A stretch of DNA of 64,000 bases from Peromyscus leucopus (GCF_004664715.2 NC_051084.1:65151334-65215333); one strand, 5' to 3'; positions 36,540 to 49,012 are shown, counted from the first letter of the stretch. Numbers and translations are program-made. The notes: generated by a model not told the origin, from the letters alone.

Positions 36540-37080
36540 CTGTGGAGGGCTCCTTTGTCTGAAGGGTGTGGCCACCACTAGGTTGCTAATGGCCCAGAGA
36601 ATACAACCCCCCTACCCCCTCACTCCCACCCCAACCCCCACACGCACCCCACGCCACACAACCTGCACATGAAGTCAGCAGTAATCAGACTAAGTGGATG
36701 ATAAAACAAAAGAACTGAAATTGTCAAAGAGTTCTGTTGGGGGATTTCCAGGGAACTGAAGGAGAGAAGACAGGCTGAACATAATGGAGATACACTGTAT
36801 TTATGTGTAGAATTGTAAAAGAAGTACAATGTTACACAGAAACCCACAACTGGATAACATGCAGAGAATAGGAGACTTTGGAATTCTCAACCCTAAATGA
36901 GATGTCTCTATCACACCCCTCACCAAAGACTCACAGATCTATGAGAACAGCATTCTTAATACACACGGGGCAGATGAACATCAAAACAGATGGTAAGTGT
37001 GACGGCATGCACAAGTTCAAGTCGGACAAAAATCCAAGCAAGGAGGAATGTCAAAAACCCCACTGAGGTTGGTGATCCTG
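36540..37080 (+). mobile_element. Old L1 3' UTR-like fragments
   Basis: Blocks such as 'tgaagggtgtggccaccac', 'acctgcacatgaagtcagca' and 'tctcaaccctaaatgagatg' follow old rodent L1 3' UTRs. The order is broken, so more than one fragment may be present. It includes a C-rich stretch at 36,606-36,655. Confidence 0.45.
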
Positions 37081-37249
37081 AATTTACAGTGATCTCACTG
37101 TCTGGGTTGTTGAATTTTTAGAGTAATTTATATCTCTTGCAGCTTTAGTTTGAATCTTTTAGAATGTCCAAGAATGGTTGTCAATAACCTGTATATAGGT
37201 TATATAATGTTTCTGTCGTGTTTTTTAATGGAACTGCCAAACACACGTA
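37081..37249. other. Unassigned
   Basis: Nothing recognised. Confidence 0.4.
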
Positions 37250-37259
37250 CACACAACTG

Positions 37260-37496
37260 TTTTTTTTTTATTTTATTATTATTTGTGTGTGTGTGTGAGT
37301 GTTTTGCCTGCATGTGTGTTTGTGCTCTACTTGTGTGATTGGTGCCCACAGAGGTCAGAAGATGGGGTCAGATCCCTTGGAAGTGGAGATACAAATGCCT
37401 GTGAGCCACAGTCTGTGTGCTGCAATTCAACCCAGGTCCTCTGGAACAGCAACTCCTAACCAGTGCTCTTAACTGCTGAGATGTTTCTCCAGTCCC
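37260..37496 (-). mobile_element. B3 SINE with 10-bp TSD
   Basis: Antisense B3: T-rich and GT-rich tail, 'ggtgcccacagaggtcagaa', 'ttcaacccaggtcctctgga', 'ctcttaactgctgagatg'. The decamer 'cacacaactg' occurs on both sides (37,250-37,259 and 37,497-37,506). Confidence 0.92.
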
Positions 37497-37637
37497 CACA
37501 CAACTGGTTTTAATTTCATTTCAGTGAAGTAATAAATGGCTCGATGCTATTTTATTATTAGCCTTTCTGCTGCCTATTTATCTGTTTCTGTGCGGATGTA
37601 GCATTATAAGGTTTTAATATAATATCTTATTATTTTT

Positions 37638-37762
37638 TTAAAATTTCATACATGTATAGAATGCATTTTGATTATATTTCACTCTTGTCTTTCCCATTCA
37701 GGATTCCTCCTGGATCCAACTCTGCATGTCCCAAACCCTCCCAATGCCATGTTTTATTGATG

Positions 37763-37790
<28 letters not shown>
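37638..37790 (-). mobile_element. L1 3' UTR piece plus poly-T tract
   Basis: 'aaatttcatacatgtataga' and the pyrimidine-rich following bases are an antisense L1 3' UTR end. A T run at 37,763-37,790 ends it; this may be the A-tail of a minus-strand insertion or slippage. Confidence 0.5.
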
Positions 37791-37794
<4 letters not shown>

Positions 37795-37799
37795 TTTTT

Positions 37800-38236
37800 T
37801 TCTTTACTAGGAGACATGATCATAAAGTCACCAACAGGACTGTCGAGCCGTGAGCTGAACAAAGATGACACCAGTAGACACGTCAAAGTGAACAGGAGGA
37901 AGACCATGAGGCCTCAGCCTTGCACAAAGAACTACAGGCAACTAAGGAATACAGAGAATGAGAGAAATAATCTTCCCCAGGCAAGAGCACATCAATTGGC
38001 TACCCAATGCTAAGTGGTCAGCCTTGACAATCAATATACGTATGGGTAACATTAGATAAACTGAAAAGATTATATACACATATGAACATTGTACATATAT
38101 GCATATGATTGCAATTAATTAAAAACAGATGCCATGAGTTCAAAAAGGGGCAAGCAGGAGCATTTGGGAGAGTTTGGAGGGAGGAAAGGGAAGGGAGAAA
38201 AATGATAAAATTATATTGTAATCTTCATAATAGAAT
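37800..38236 (+). mobile_element. L1 3' UTR and 3' end (Lx-type)
   Basis: A well-preserved order: 'gagctgaacaaagatgacac', 'gacacgtcaaagtgaacagg', 'aagaactacaggcaactaag', 'gtttggagggaggaaaggga' and an AT-rich terminus. It is 5'-truncated. It is the clearest example here of the old L1 3' type also seen at 1437, 13,930, 41,695 and 50,363. Confidence 0.8.
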
Positions 38237-38239
38237 AGA

Positions 38240-38480
38240 AATCACTGTTTTGTTAAGGCATCCATAGCCGCTGGGAGCTAATGAGTGCAGCGGTCCTGTT
38301 GTATCTAAAAGATGCCACTTGTCCTGCTTGTCCTGATCTCTGGCTCTTACCATCTTTCTGCTCCCTTTTCTCATTGGATCCTGAGCCTTAGGGGCATGGC
38401 TTAACATAAATGTTCCGTTTGCAGCTGAGCTCTTTGAAGAAACTTATTCTCTGCAGTTTGACCACTTGTGAGTTTTTGGG
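38240..38480 (-). mobile_element. L1 3' UTR fragment, antisense
   Basis: 'gatctctggctcttaccatc', 'tttctgctcccttttctcat' and 'cctgagccttaggggcatgg' are the antisense of the conserved 'aaggctcagg...cagaaaga...agagccagag' L1 3' UTR block. Confidence 0.6.
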
Positions 38481-40805
38481 TTAAGTGCACAAAGAAACAT
38501 CTGTGATGAGGTCTGAAAGCTACAAGTAGTTTTGGACTTGGTTTTAAAAGGCCAGGAACTATTATTCTTTTAGGTACTATTTTACTTCCTCAAAAATATA
38601 CTTTGGGAATCATTATGTCAGCTGTTTGGATTTTTCCTGTCTTTATAATGAATATAAAATAGTCTATGGAATAGGTGTGCTTTTATTTATTCATCATTCA
38701 ACAGAATTATTGTCAAGCCAATTGTCTTTTTATTTTATTTCACTGCTTTAGGACTGGCTATAACAAAGATCTTTGTGCATATATCTCAAGGACCAGAACA
38801 GTTTCTCTTGTATTTAGGAGTATATTCTTGTAACTTAGAAAACAATTGAGCAAATATTAAACAGCTATATTTTTCCTAATATTTAAAATATTAATCCATA
38901 AGGAATTTACTGTGCAAATAATGAAGTGTAAATATCTGATGTTTTTTTAAAAAGGAGGTATTTCAGAATAATTTACTAAAAATGTCCTTCATTAAAGAGC
39001 AGCTTTGTGACACATTAGATTAAACTATGATTTTTGACCTTTGATTAAATCTAAATGTTTTCTATGTCAACAATGCATTAATCTAAGTTTAAAAATTATT
39101 TTGCTTCAGTAAGGAAGTATCTTCTATTGTTGTTGGCCTTTAAATACAATTCTTAGGGTAGAGGGGCATCCTCCTTCCTTCATATGGAACTTTATTTATT
39201 AATAGTAGGATTTATCCTGAATATTAATCAAAATGCTTTCTGGGGTTGAGTGTAAATTATCAGTGTGTTGGTTATTTCATGTCAGGTGTTGTACAGCAGT
39301 TTTATACTTCAAATATTTTTATTATTTTATTTTTACTTTTAGGAGATCCGTGATAACATTTGATTGTCATTTTCCAAAGAGGGAAGTTGAGTGTTAAATA
39401 GTTCCTAAATTCTAGGGGGCTTGCAGTTTTTCAGATAACTGTCCTTTCTTGCTCTCTGTTTTTGGGAAACTCTACAACTAGCAAAAGTATGGTAACTGCT
39501 CTTTTGTCATGAATATGGACATGAAGCCACTGTGTGGAGTTTTACCTACTGAATTCAATAAAGTGATTCATTTTTGACATTACACAGGAGATGGAAGAGG
39601 TGACAGACAAATTTTAAAAATGGTGAAGTAACTGCAAAATTGGCATAAGCAGGAAATTTATATAATCTCTGGAATTGGAGAGCACAGATTGATCTGAAGT
39701 CTAAAGCTGAGCAATGAGTCACAATGTGGAAGTTTCCCAGCAAGAAAGGAGGATGCAGTCATCTGCTATTGCCAAGGATGCTATGAGTCACTGGGAGACT
39801 CAAAGGGAAAGCAGGAACCACATTGGCACTTCCTCACCCTTCATCACTGAATGCATGTATACTATACACCTCAGCTCCTTCAATCTCCTGGGGAGTGAGC
39901 ATGGGGGACACATTCTGTAGGAGAATGTTTAAATAGAATTTACTGCAGACAAGTTTCTCTGTCATTGCTGTGAGTGTGGAGAAATCAATTTCATGTATTA
40001 GATTTATATTTAATTGTCTTTGCATAAAATATAACTTAATATGCTAGTCCACTTATTTAGTTAGTGTGTATTTTGGAGATTTCACACATTCATATTTTTA
40101 TAAAAATGTGTAACTTACTTAGGTAACTTCAGGCTGATAATTTCCCCCCAAAGAAATGTTAGACATTTCTTTTTATTATTTTTAAATATTTTCTAATGTA
40201 AAACTTTATTAAATGTTGCGCTTTCTCTAGAGTTAAATTTTATTATCACCTTATTCAGTTGACAAAATAATTTATCAAGGAGTTACTTTAGATTATCTAT
40301 ATAGATGGTTATTTTTAAAATAATAAGCATTGCATGTCTATCCTTCTAATTCTTGTATCTCTGTCTACTTTTTGTCTTGGGAGTATTGATTAGGAATTTA
40401 AGCAAAATGATAAATGTGACTCAACTAAAGCTTCATTTTTTCTTCTTCTAGATTTTGCTAAGAGTATCAACTTTGTGGAACATTACACTTTTGTTTGCAA
40501 ACTCAGCTCTGAGTTTATTCATTCACTCCTAAAATTAAGGATTTGGTGCCAGAAAGGATAAATTGCAGAATGCATTTATTTTGACACCTTGAAAAGATAT
40601 CAAAAATTGAAATGAAATTTCCAACTAAATTATGCAGCCTAAGTATAGAGAATTAGCATCACACAAAAAAGTGTTCTTTCAGAAAAATCATCAGGCAAAT
40701 TGTAAAATAACGCAAAAGAAAAGAAACGAGGAAATCTTTTTTATTTAAACAAATTGCCACTATATCCTGCTCTATTTTTCCTCGCCCCACCCCTCAAAAT
40801 GGCCC
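38481..40805. other. Unassigned, AT-rich
   Basis: 2.3 kb without a recognisable gene, RNA or repeat. This is one of the longer apparently unique stretches. Confidence 0.45.
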
Positions 40806-40811
40806 CCTTAG

Positions 40812-41688
40812 TGTAGCTAGAGTTTTTTTGATCCTGCCTGGCCCACAGTCAGGACAAATGTCTCTCACCCGCCAGTCCCGCAGCTGCTCAGACCCAACCA
40901 AGTAAACACACACAGACTTATATTGCTTACAAACTGTATGGCTGCAGCAGGCTTCTTGTTATCTAGTTTTTATATATTAAATTAACCCATTTTATTAGTC
41001 TATAAGTTGTCACATTGTAGATGTAACCAACCGTCTTATTAAATAAGAAAAACAGAACCAATGCAAAGAAGAAAGCCAAGAGATCAGAGCTAAGAGCCCT
41101 ACCTTGCAGCTAGCCTCTTCAGCCAAGGGACCTCTCCAAAAGAGATGTACTTCCTGTGTGTTTGTCTTTATATAGTCTTTCTGTTCTGCCTTCTCATTGG
41201 TTGTAAACCCAAACACATGACTGCATTGTCACTGCCTGTCTGTAGAGACTTCCAGGTCTTCTATGGTTGGTATTGAGATTAAAGGCGTGTGTCTCCAATG
41301 CTGGCTGTATCCTTGACCACACAGAAATCTACCTAGCTCTGCCTACCAAGTGCTAGGATTAAAGGCGTGCGCCACGAATGCCCAGCTCTGCTATGGCTTG
41401 CTATTATCTCTGACCCCCAGTTAACTTTATTTATTAATATACAAATAAAATCACATTTCAGTACAAATAAAATATCACCATACCACGTGGCTTGTGGCTT
41501 ACAGGTATCTTTACATGTTGCTTGTCATGACAGTGGTTGGCAGTGTCTTTCTGACTCAGCCTTTTACTTTTCAGAATTTTCCTCTCTCTTTGTCCCACCT
41601 ACACTTCCTGCCTGACTACTGGTCAATCAGTGTTTTATTTATTAACCAATCAGAGCAACACATTTAACATACAGAACACTCCACAGGA
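40812..41688 (-). mobile_element. ERV LTR carrying a second, nested LTR
   Basis: The block is flanked by 'ccttag' on both sides (40,806-40,811 and 41,689-41,694). On the minus strand it ends '...ctagctaca'; its start, normally TG, reads TC here. The sequence ('gcctggcccacagtcaggac', 'agacttatattgcttacaaa', 'gccttttacttttcagaatt') matches an LTR that I remember as common in cricetid rodents. The nested LTR at 41,016-41,482 interrupts it. Without that insert it is about 400 bp. There is no internal provirus. Confidence 0.8.
41016..41482 (-). mobile_element. Inner solo LTR with embedded B1 heads
   Basis: On the minus strand it starts 'tatggtgatattttatttg' and ends 'acatctaca'. Flanks 'tcacat' and 'ccacgt' both fit the outer LTR's 'ccacgt' after CpG-type decay, giving a 6-bp target duplication. 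A TATA-like 'tatata' lies at 41,169-41,174. Two antisense B1 heads ('attaaaggcgtg') lie at about 41,278 and 41,357. It is related to the LTR at 1524 by its first bases and the 'gggggtcagaga' block. Confidence 0.75.
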
Positions 41689-41987
41689 CCTTAGTGTTCT
41701 GGTTCATATGGTTACTCCAGGTTAATGTATATATCTGAGGCCCAGGGATTTTTTGGGAAGTGGGAGACAGAAATATTCTAAGAGCCAGGAAATAAGGGAC
41801 TTTGTTGTGAAATTCTATCTTCTAGAAATGTTAGAAGCTACATCCATGAAGTGTCACCAACATTGCTACTTAAACTTGACCTGAATAAGGAGTGCACCAA
41901 TAGACATGCTAACATGTGAGATAGAAAGGCCTCGTGGCCTCGAACCTAGATAAAGAACCATATGCCACTAAGACATGCTGAAAGCTA

Positions 41988-41992
<5 letters not shown>

Positions 41993-42029
<37 letters not shown>

Positions 42030-42152
42030 TTGTTTTTTCGAGACAGGGTTTCTCTGTGTAGCTTTGCGCCTTTCCTGGAACTCACTTGGTAGCCCAGGCT
42101 GGCCTTGAACTCACAGAGATCTTCCTGCCTCTGCCTCCTGAGTGCTGGGATT
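41993..42152 (-). mobile_element. B1 SINE with (TAA)n tail and 13-bp TSD
   Basis: Antisense B1 ('cgagacagggtttctctgtg', 'ccaggctggccttgaactc', 'tgagtgctgggatt') has a tail on the left that became (ATT)n at 41,991-42,029. The target duplication 'gaaagctagttat' is identical at 41,980-41,992 and 42,153-42,165. The B1 head is missing its last ~20 bases, so the insertion is 5'-truncated. Confidence 0.93.
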
Positions 42153-42315
42153 GAAAGCTAGTTATAATCTTCCTCAGAGAAGAGAATACCAGTTGAGTAT
42201 CCTATACCAAATTGTCAACCCTGAAACCATAAATGTACAAGTAATATTGTACCGACTGGGCAAGCTGTATTTAATATTTAGGAATAGACTCACACACATA
42301 TTGACAGTTAAAGTA

Positions 42316-42340
42316 ACACACACACACACAAACACACACA

Positions 42341-42397
<57 letters not shown>
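42316..42397. repeat. (CA)n microsatellite
   Basis: About 40 CA units with two AA interruptions, within an L1 3' UTR. Confidence 0.95.
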
Positions 42398-42399
<2 letters not shown>

Positions 42400-42518
42400 T
42401 TAAAGTAAAGAGACCATGAATTTAAAAGAGAACATGGAGAGGTACACAGGGAGGGTTTGGAGGAAGGAAATGAAAGGGGAAATGATATAATTATAATATA
42501 ATGTAAAAACAACCAGTA

Positions 42519-43667
42519 AGTAGAATCCTTTCAACTAGAGCTTCTCTCAGATGTTTTTCAAGCCATGTATTAGTTTCTGTCTTTTTGTGAGTTTAGACAA
42601 AGAATGTCTGTGGTGAAGTACCATATGCACTCACTTGAGTAGCTCCTGAGCAGCTAGCTTCTCTGGTCTTTTCTAATAGTCCCATGGCATAAAAGAGTTT
42701 TTGATTCTGGTATATATCTAGGTATGTCAAGTTCATCATAGTCACACTGGTTGTATGATAGTTATAATAATCTAATCATTGATACATACTTTGTAAATAT
42801 ATGTAAGGGACTTTTTTTTAAGAATTTTGCTTAAGTACATATTAACAGAATTTGATAAACTCCAAGCTCTCATCCACAACCCAGAGTTACTCTTTGCTTT
42901 GGGTAGGCTGTCTTATTTTGTTGGCAACTGTTTTAGAGAGATTGCCATGATTGAGCCAAATAGGGAACTTAGTGCTCCCTGTTTTGTTTTGTTTTTTGAT
43001 CGTTTGATTTTCTTCCTACTTCAACCTTCTTATAGCAGCTTGTACAACTGAGATGGTTTGGGAGATTCTGTGATCCTAAATGTAATGAGACTGAATAATG
43101 AAAAGAATAAAAACATTTATCTACTCAAGACATGTGGTAAAGACATTCTCTGCCCATTGTACCAACTGAGGAAATGCGAAATTCAGAATTTTAATCTTGT
43201 TATTTGTACAGAAGTTCACTGAGATATATAGAGTTGGAGACTGAGCAATTATTTATGGGAAGTCAATTTGTTCAAACAAAAATAATATGTTATGCACTAT
43301 GCTAATATTTTACAGGAAATTCATAATTTTCACTTATAGTACAGGATAAGACATTTGTTACAGACATACCACTTAGTGAACTGTCAACGATGAGAATTAA
43401 AATGAGAAGAACATTTTAAAGTGACTTTCCAATACTTTCTGTAGCAAATTCTGTTTTCTAGATGCTTGACCATTCCAAAAAGAATTTTTGTTTTGTTTAT
43501 TGACTCTGCATTTGTCTAATTTCTTAGAATTATGACTGTTTTTGCACTATAGTCGAAGACTTTATAGATTCTTCTTTTCACTGCCTTTATACTGTATCAG
43601 CTCATTATTGATAAAATACTTCTAATTATTTATTTTCCCCTCAATTCCAGTCTCAAGAAGTCTTTCT
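42519..43667. other. Unassigned
   Basis: Nothing recognised. Confidence 0.4.
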
Positions 43668-43940
43668 TCTCTCTCTGTTTCTCTCTCTCTCTATTTCTCT
43701 TTCTCTGTCTCTCTCTCTGTCTTCCTTTGTTTCTCTCTCTCTCTCACTTTCATTTGCTTTCTCTTTCTGTCTTTTTAGCTTTCTGTGAAAACAGATAGTT
43801 AAGCCTAGCTGTCTGTCACTGGTCTGACTGAGTAGTTTCTCTCTCTCTCACTTTCATTTGCTTTCTCTTTCTGTCTTTTTAGCTTTCTGTGAAAACCGAT
43901 AGTTAAGCCTAGCTGTCTGTCACTGGTCTGACTGAGTAGT
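43668..43940. repeat. (CT)n-rich tract and 104-bp tandem duplication
   Basis: A CT/TTTC-rich stretch leads into two head-to-tail copies, about 43,729-43,834 and 43,835-43,938. They differ by one base in the unique part ('aacagatag' against 'aaccgatag') and by one CT unit. Confidence 0.93.
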
Positions 43941-45391
43941 TTTGATTTCTTTTTTTAAAATATTGAGTTTAAAAATTGCTCTTTTTTCCTGTGCTCAATA
44001 TATTGGTAGGAAATAAGCAGCTTCCACTTTCAAGTCTGAGTATGCTTGTTAAATGCTGATGTAGACGTCTAGTATTCTGTATAAATAACGATGTTGAATT
44101 TATGCCCCAGAGGAAGAAGTTCGGCTTAGTTCCAGTTCTCAGAATGAGAGTATGAATTCTCATGTTAAACCATCCTTAAATTATGTTGAAGGATTTGTGC
44201 AATTTCTTGGGGAATAATAAAAATTTATGTATAGAAGTTAGAAAAGTTTGTTCAGTTCTGGGGGGATCCTAATTAATTCAGCTATTCAATTTAGACAAAT
44301 GACATACCAAGTTCTGCCTTAATTTTCTTTCTGGCACATAATGTATTTCTCTCAGTTTCTAAGAGCTGATGACTTATACACTTCTCACATTTTGATAACA
44401 TTGAGATACCAGAAACATCCCTATACAATCACGAGTTACTTTGTGGGCACATATTTCCTCAGGGTTATCTTTGCTGCCGAGGCAACAGAGAAGTAGAGCA
44501 TAAAATATAAAAATAAAACACAGACTTAAAAAGAAATATGAGTATTAAGTATATAACTACTTTCCTGTATATCATGTTATGTACCAAATAGCTATCTTTG
44601 CAATTTTAATCTTGTTATTTGTAAATCAGTCTCATAACTACAAAGTAAAACTGTTTTTGTCTTTTATTTTTTCACTACAACTCCATAGGCTCTTTATGTG
44701 GATAAAAAGATACTCAGGTTTCACGAGGTAGTATTGTGCAGAAAAAAATGCTAAGGAAGAAGGCTGTCCCAATGAAATAATAGTATTGGAGCATAGGATA
44801 GCATATCATGGCTAAGTGAACTTGGGAACGTAATGAATAATTAAAGTTCTTGGGGTGTCTTGTTGCTCTTCAATGAGGAAATTTGCTGATGTTCACTACA
44901 AGTGCTCAGCTGTTATTGAGTCTTTTCTTCTATATCTGCTACAGTGAATACTTCCAGGTGGGCATGAAATTAGTTTGCCATTTGACGGTAGTCCTTCTGT
45001 CACCTGATGGTCACTTCGTTGAGAAGAGCAGTTTAAGGTTTTTTGTTTTGTTTTGTTTGCTAACATTTCCAAAGAATCTAGTCTACCATGATAAGGAAGG
45101 CATGGCAAAAAGATGTGGCTGGTCACATTTCCTATACACACAGGAGCAGAAAGTCTTTAATGCTCTCGTTTATATTCAGTTTGGAATCTCAGCCCATGGA
45201 ATGGAATCATATTTAAGGTGTGTCTTTCCAACTCAGTTAACTTTATCTATGTAATCCTCACAGATAGATCTGGAGGCATGTTTCCCTGATGATTGGAAGT
45301 CTCTTCAAGTTGACAACCATCAACACTAGCCATCATAGCTCCTGTTTTGCTCTTCCATACTGTTTTCGATAGAGAACTGATATACAGCTGT
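43941..45391. other. Unassigned
   Basis: A 123-codon frame at 44,883-45,254 has no domain that I recognise. No repeat family was assigned. Confidence 0.4.
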
Positions 45392-45735
45392 GTCTTAGGA
45401 TTTCTGTTGCTGTGAGGAGACACCATGACCACAGCAACTCTTATAAAGGAAAACATTTAATTGAGGTGGCTTGTTTAAAATTCATTATCATTTGGTGGTA
45501 TATGGAGGCATGCAGGCAGACATGGTTTTGGAGAAGTAGCTGAGTTTCCTACATCTTGTAGGCAACAGGAAGCGGCATAAGAATGTGGATGGTATCTTGA
45601 GCATATATGAGACCTCAAAGCCTTCTTCCACAGTGACACACTTCCACCAACAAGACCACACCTACTCCAACAAGGCCACACCTCCTAATAGTGCCACTCT
45701 CTTTGGAGGCCATTTTCTTTCACACTACCACAAGC
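45392..45735 (+). mobile_element. URR1-like element
   Basis: It begins 'tcttaggatttctgttgctg', then 'gacaccatgaccacagcaac', 'aggaaaacatttaattgagg', 'cacacttccaccaacaagac' and 'cctcctaatagtgccactct'. This is the clearest copy of the family in the window. It is non-coding; the hAT-Charlie class is from memory. Confidence 0.75.
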
Positions 45736-46779
45736 TTTAACATTTTTACTAAAAGTTCTTTAACTTCGGAGAACTAGTTTTTAGGATCAACTGATGTGTC
45801 TTGTTTGAGAAGGATCTGAATTTCCTATGTCATTTAAAAATATTTATGAGCTAAATTGTTGTATTGTTATACTTGAGTATGTACCCCTAAATATTATCAA
45901 ATTTGACTGAAAATTTGTTTAAAAAATCTACAGAAAAATGATTTTCAGTAAGTACACAAGGGCATGTTTCCAAGGGACATTTAGGCTTATAGTTCTGCTA
46001 GGAGTCTGTATGGAAAGTTGTACTTAGGGCAAAGGAGTTTTTATGTATTACACAAAGTTGTGACTTTCCTGGGACAATGTGAACAAATGTCTGCTTAACC
46101 TAGGATAAAAAACTGACAACACACCAATGAAATTATTCTACCTAAATCTAGTTTAGTGAACCATCAAGTTAATTAGGATTACTTAAAGGTGGATGAGTAA
46201 GAGTTACTTACAGGAAAACCAGTGACTCATGGACAGCTGTATCACCAAGAAGGCCAGCACAGTATGTGTAATAACTCAAGAAATGTGCATCCCTGAAGAC
46301 CTCTATATATCTTGCAGATAGATCAGCTTCTCAGAGAGTCTCCTTTCTCTTGAAATTTTTATTGCTTTTATAATCTTAGAAATAGAATTTATAAGTCTTA
46401 GAAACTACCTGATACTTGTATGCATTGTTTACTTCCTGAGATTTAATGGGATATTTTGACTTGTAGAAAATAGACATGTAAAACCTTACACTTTCTTTGG
46501 CCCCTAACATTCTTCCTGTCCCCTCTTCAGCAATGTGCCCTGTGTCCTGCAAAGGGTGATACAGATGACTGATTATTTTCTTTGATCTATGGCAGAGTAT
46601 TTTGCCACTTTGTCAAAGCAACACTCATTTATTTCAGAAATATGATTATAAATTTCTATAGTTCATATCCCATTGCAAGTGAGAAGATGCATCCATGGTC
46701 AATTAAGACTGATGGCATAAGTAATACAAGCATGTAAACAAAAAGGTTCAGAAGGCTGTTTGATAAACATACAAAGTAC
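45736..46779. other. Unassigned
   Basis: Nothing recognised. Confidence 0.4.
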
Positions 46780-47445
46780 ATTTAATAAGAAGATATCAGT
46801 GGCCTCTTCACTTATGGCCTCCCCATCTTCAGGCTTTTGTTCTGACTCACAGTACCAGATGTCCTTTCTTTCCTATAGACTGTGCCTTAGATCCAATAGA
46901 TTAGGTTACATGCAAAACAATCATTCCACTATTGTGTCATTCAACACACCTTGCTTGTCATGGTGGTACTATAGCACACATGGTCCATGGGATCCTAGCG
47001 TTGTTGATAATAATTTTTCCCTAGTAACTTGCATGGTACTATCTGGCACTATGAATATCAGCCAATAGTGAAGGAACTTCTAGTTCCGCCCCAGCCGTAT
47101 TTCTCTATGTTCTGCAACCAAAGCATGTGGCATCTTCACCAGTAGAGACCTACCATCTTGGTCATCCAACTGAAGGAACAATATCCTTTATGTTCGTGGG
47201 GCTTCAGAGGTCTCCTTAGCTAACAACTCATAGGTATACATACATAACAGAGTTGGATGAGACTTTCTTTTTTAACCCTTTTATTGATTCTTTGTGAATT
47301 TCCCATCATGCACCCCAATCCCACTCATCTCTCTGTCCCTCCACATCTGCCCTCTGCCCTTGCAACCTCTCCCCAAAAGAAAACAAAAAATAAAAAAATA
47401 AAAATGAAAATAAGAATTAAAATAAATCTTGCCATGGTGGCTGGG
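46780..47445 (-). mobile_element. L1 3' UTR-like region, antisense
   Basis: Blocks such as 'tctgcaaccaaagcatgtgg' and 'catcttcaccagtagagacc' parallel the antisense L1 3' UTR at about 13,745-13,790. It ends in 'cccttttattgattctttgt', C-rich blocks and an A-rich run. Alignment is from memory only. Confidence 0.5.
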
Positions 47446-48574
47446 GTGTGTCACTGGTGGTGACACAGGCCATGGACACTGGCCCAGACCTGTGCTACCT
47501 TAGACACTCTTGATAGCAGCTTTGCTAATTTTTATATCTCATGAAAATATTTCCAAGAGGCTTGAGGCTGTGCTGCACAGGTGAAGCATATTTCTATCTC
47601 TCACCACCAAGCATAGGACCTATGTAGTACACCTGCCAGTCTCACATGAGACAGGTTGACTAATGAACTTGCTTAATTACTGTGTCAATCTGTGGAATCT
47701 TTAATTTAGAACAAGCCTCGTGTGTTTGGATAGTTTGCAAATATTGGAATATTTCACACATATGCTAGTGACCTTATTTATCTTCCAGCATTTATATGAT
47801 TTTTACATAAGCCTGGTAAGAAGTTTTCAGAGGTACCTGAGGGCAGATATCTCTTGTTTTAGTGAGTGAATCTGCCTTTTAATTTCCAGGAAGATGAAAT
47901 AGGCTCTGGGCATCCATATGGAACACTACCACATGTTTTGATTGCTAATGAACACATATATTTCCTTCACATCTGCTATCCACACTGTGGCCAATCAGGC
48001 ACGTGTTATTTCTCCTTTCCATACTGGGCCATTTTTATATTCAGGTCTGATCATAGCCCTGTCCAGTGTAGACTGTTACAGGCCAAATCCCTGTAATAAT
48101 ATCAGCACTATTCTCAAACCTCATCTCCTTGGTTTCTCCAGATACATGGTGTCTGTGCTCACATGTATTCCTGCAGCCAAATGTTCCTGTCTGCTAAACC
48201 TGTGCCCATTCATGTTCCAGGATCCACAGGGGGTGGGTAACATTCCTTCTAGTGCTTTTTCTGCTGTGGCTCTTGTTTCAATTACTGGATGATGCTCAAT
48301 GACTTGAAAGAACACTCTTTCCAATAAGGTCTGGATGGCATTGGTAACAGGCCTGGAGATACCACAAAATAGTGATGTTAATATGTATGTCACCTTTACA
48401 GAGTTTGGTTCTATGCCATCCCCCAAATAGGATTCTCCAAAGGCCCTTCATTCCAATCTTTATTAAATTAGCTGCTGTCATTATTACTCCAGTGGAACAA
48501 GGGATAAATTCCTCCCTCTGTCTCTGCCAAAGAGATTTTTCATATTACTTTGGGAGTATTTGCACATTCGTGTT
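47446..48574. other. Unassigned; overlapping frames
   Basis: A 116-codon + frame (47,942-48,292) overlaps a 101-codon - frame (48,121-48,426). No domain is visible in either. It may be an unrecognised ERV or L1 part. Confidence 0.3.
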
Positions 48575-48807
48575 CCTTGTTGTTCTATTCATAATAGCCA
48601 GGTAATGAAAACAGCCCAGAGATCCATCAACTGATGTATGGATAATGAAATTGCTATGCAAATACACATAATTTTATTCAACTTAAAACATGAAATTCTT
48701 TTATTTTCAGAAAAATGGAAGGAACCTAACAATCGTATACGAAGTAAGGTAACTCTACCCCAGGAAGACAAATATCATATGTTATCTCTCATGAAGAGCT
48801 CTCAGGG

Positions 48808-49012
48808 GCTGGAGATATGGCTCAGTGGCTAAGAGTACTCTTCCAGAGGTCCTGGGTTCAATTCCCAGCAACCACAGGGGTGGCTCACAACCATCTGTAA
48901 TGAGATCTGGTGCCCTCTTCTGGCCTGCAGACATACATGCCAGCAGAACTCTGTATACATGATAAACAAACAAACAAACAAACAAATAAATAAAATCTTA
49001 AAATGTAAAAAA
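48808..49012 (+). mobile_element. B2 SINE
   Basis: A full B2: 'ggggctggagatatggctca' head with A-box, 'gggttcaattcccagcaacc' B-box, 'ctgtaatgagatctggtgcc' body and A-rich tail with (CAAA)n and AATAAA. It is well preserved, so a comparatively young insertion. Target duplications could not be fixed. Confidence 0.96.

Larger units (their letters stand above)
41695..42518 (+). mobile_element. L1 3' UTR and end, interrupted by B1 and (CA)n
   Basis: The sense order of the old rodent L1 3' UTR is present: 'agccaggaaataagggac', 'aagctacatccatgaagtgt', 'caccaatagacatgctaac', then the B1 insertion, then 'ccaaattgtcaaccctgaaa', a (CA)n tract (42,316-42,397), 'gaccatgaatttaaaagaga', 'gggtttggaggaaggaaa' and the AT-rich end. 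Confidence 0.75.

Noticed and set aside
37726..38013. 95-codon frame as a gene
   Set aside because: It runs through a poly-T tract (poly-Phe) into an L1 3' UTR, so it is not a credible coding sequence.
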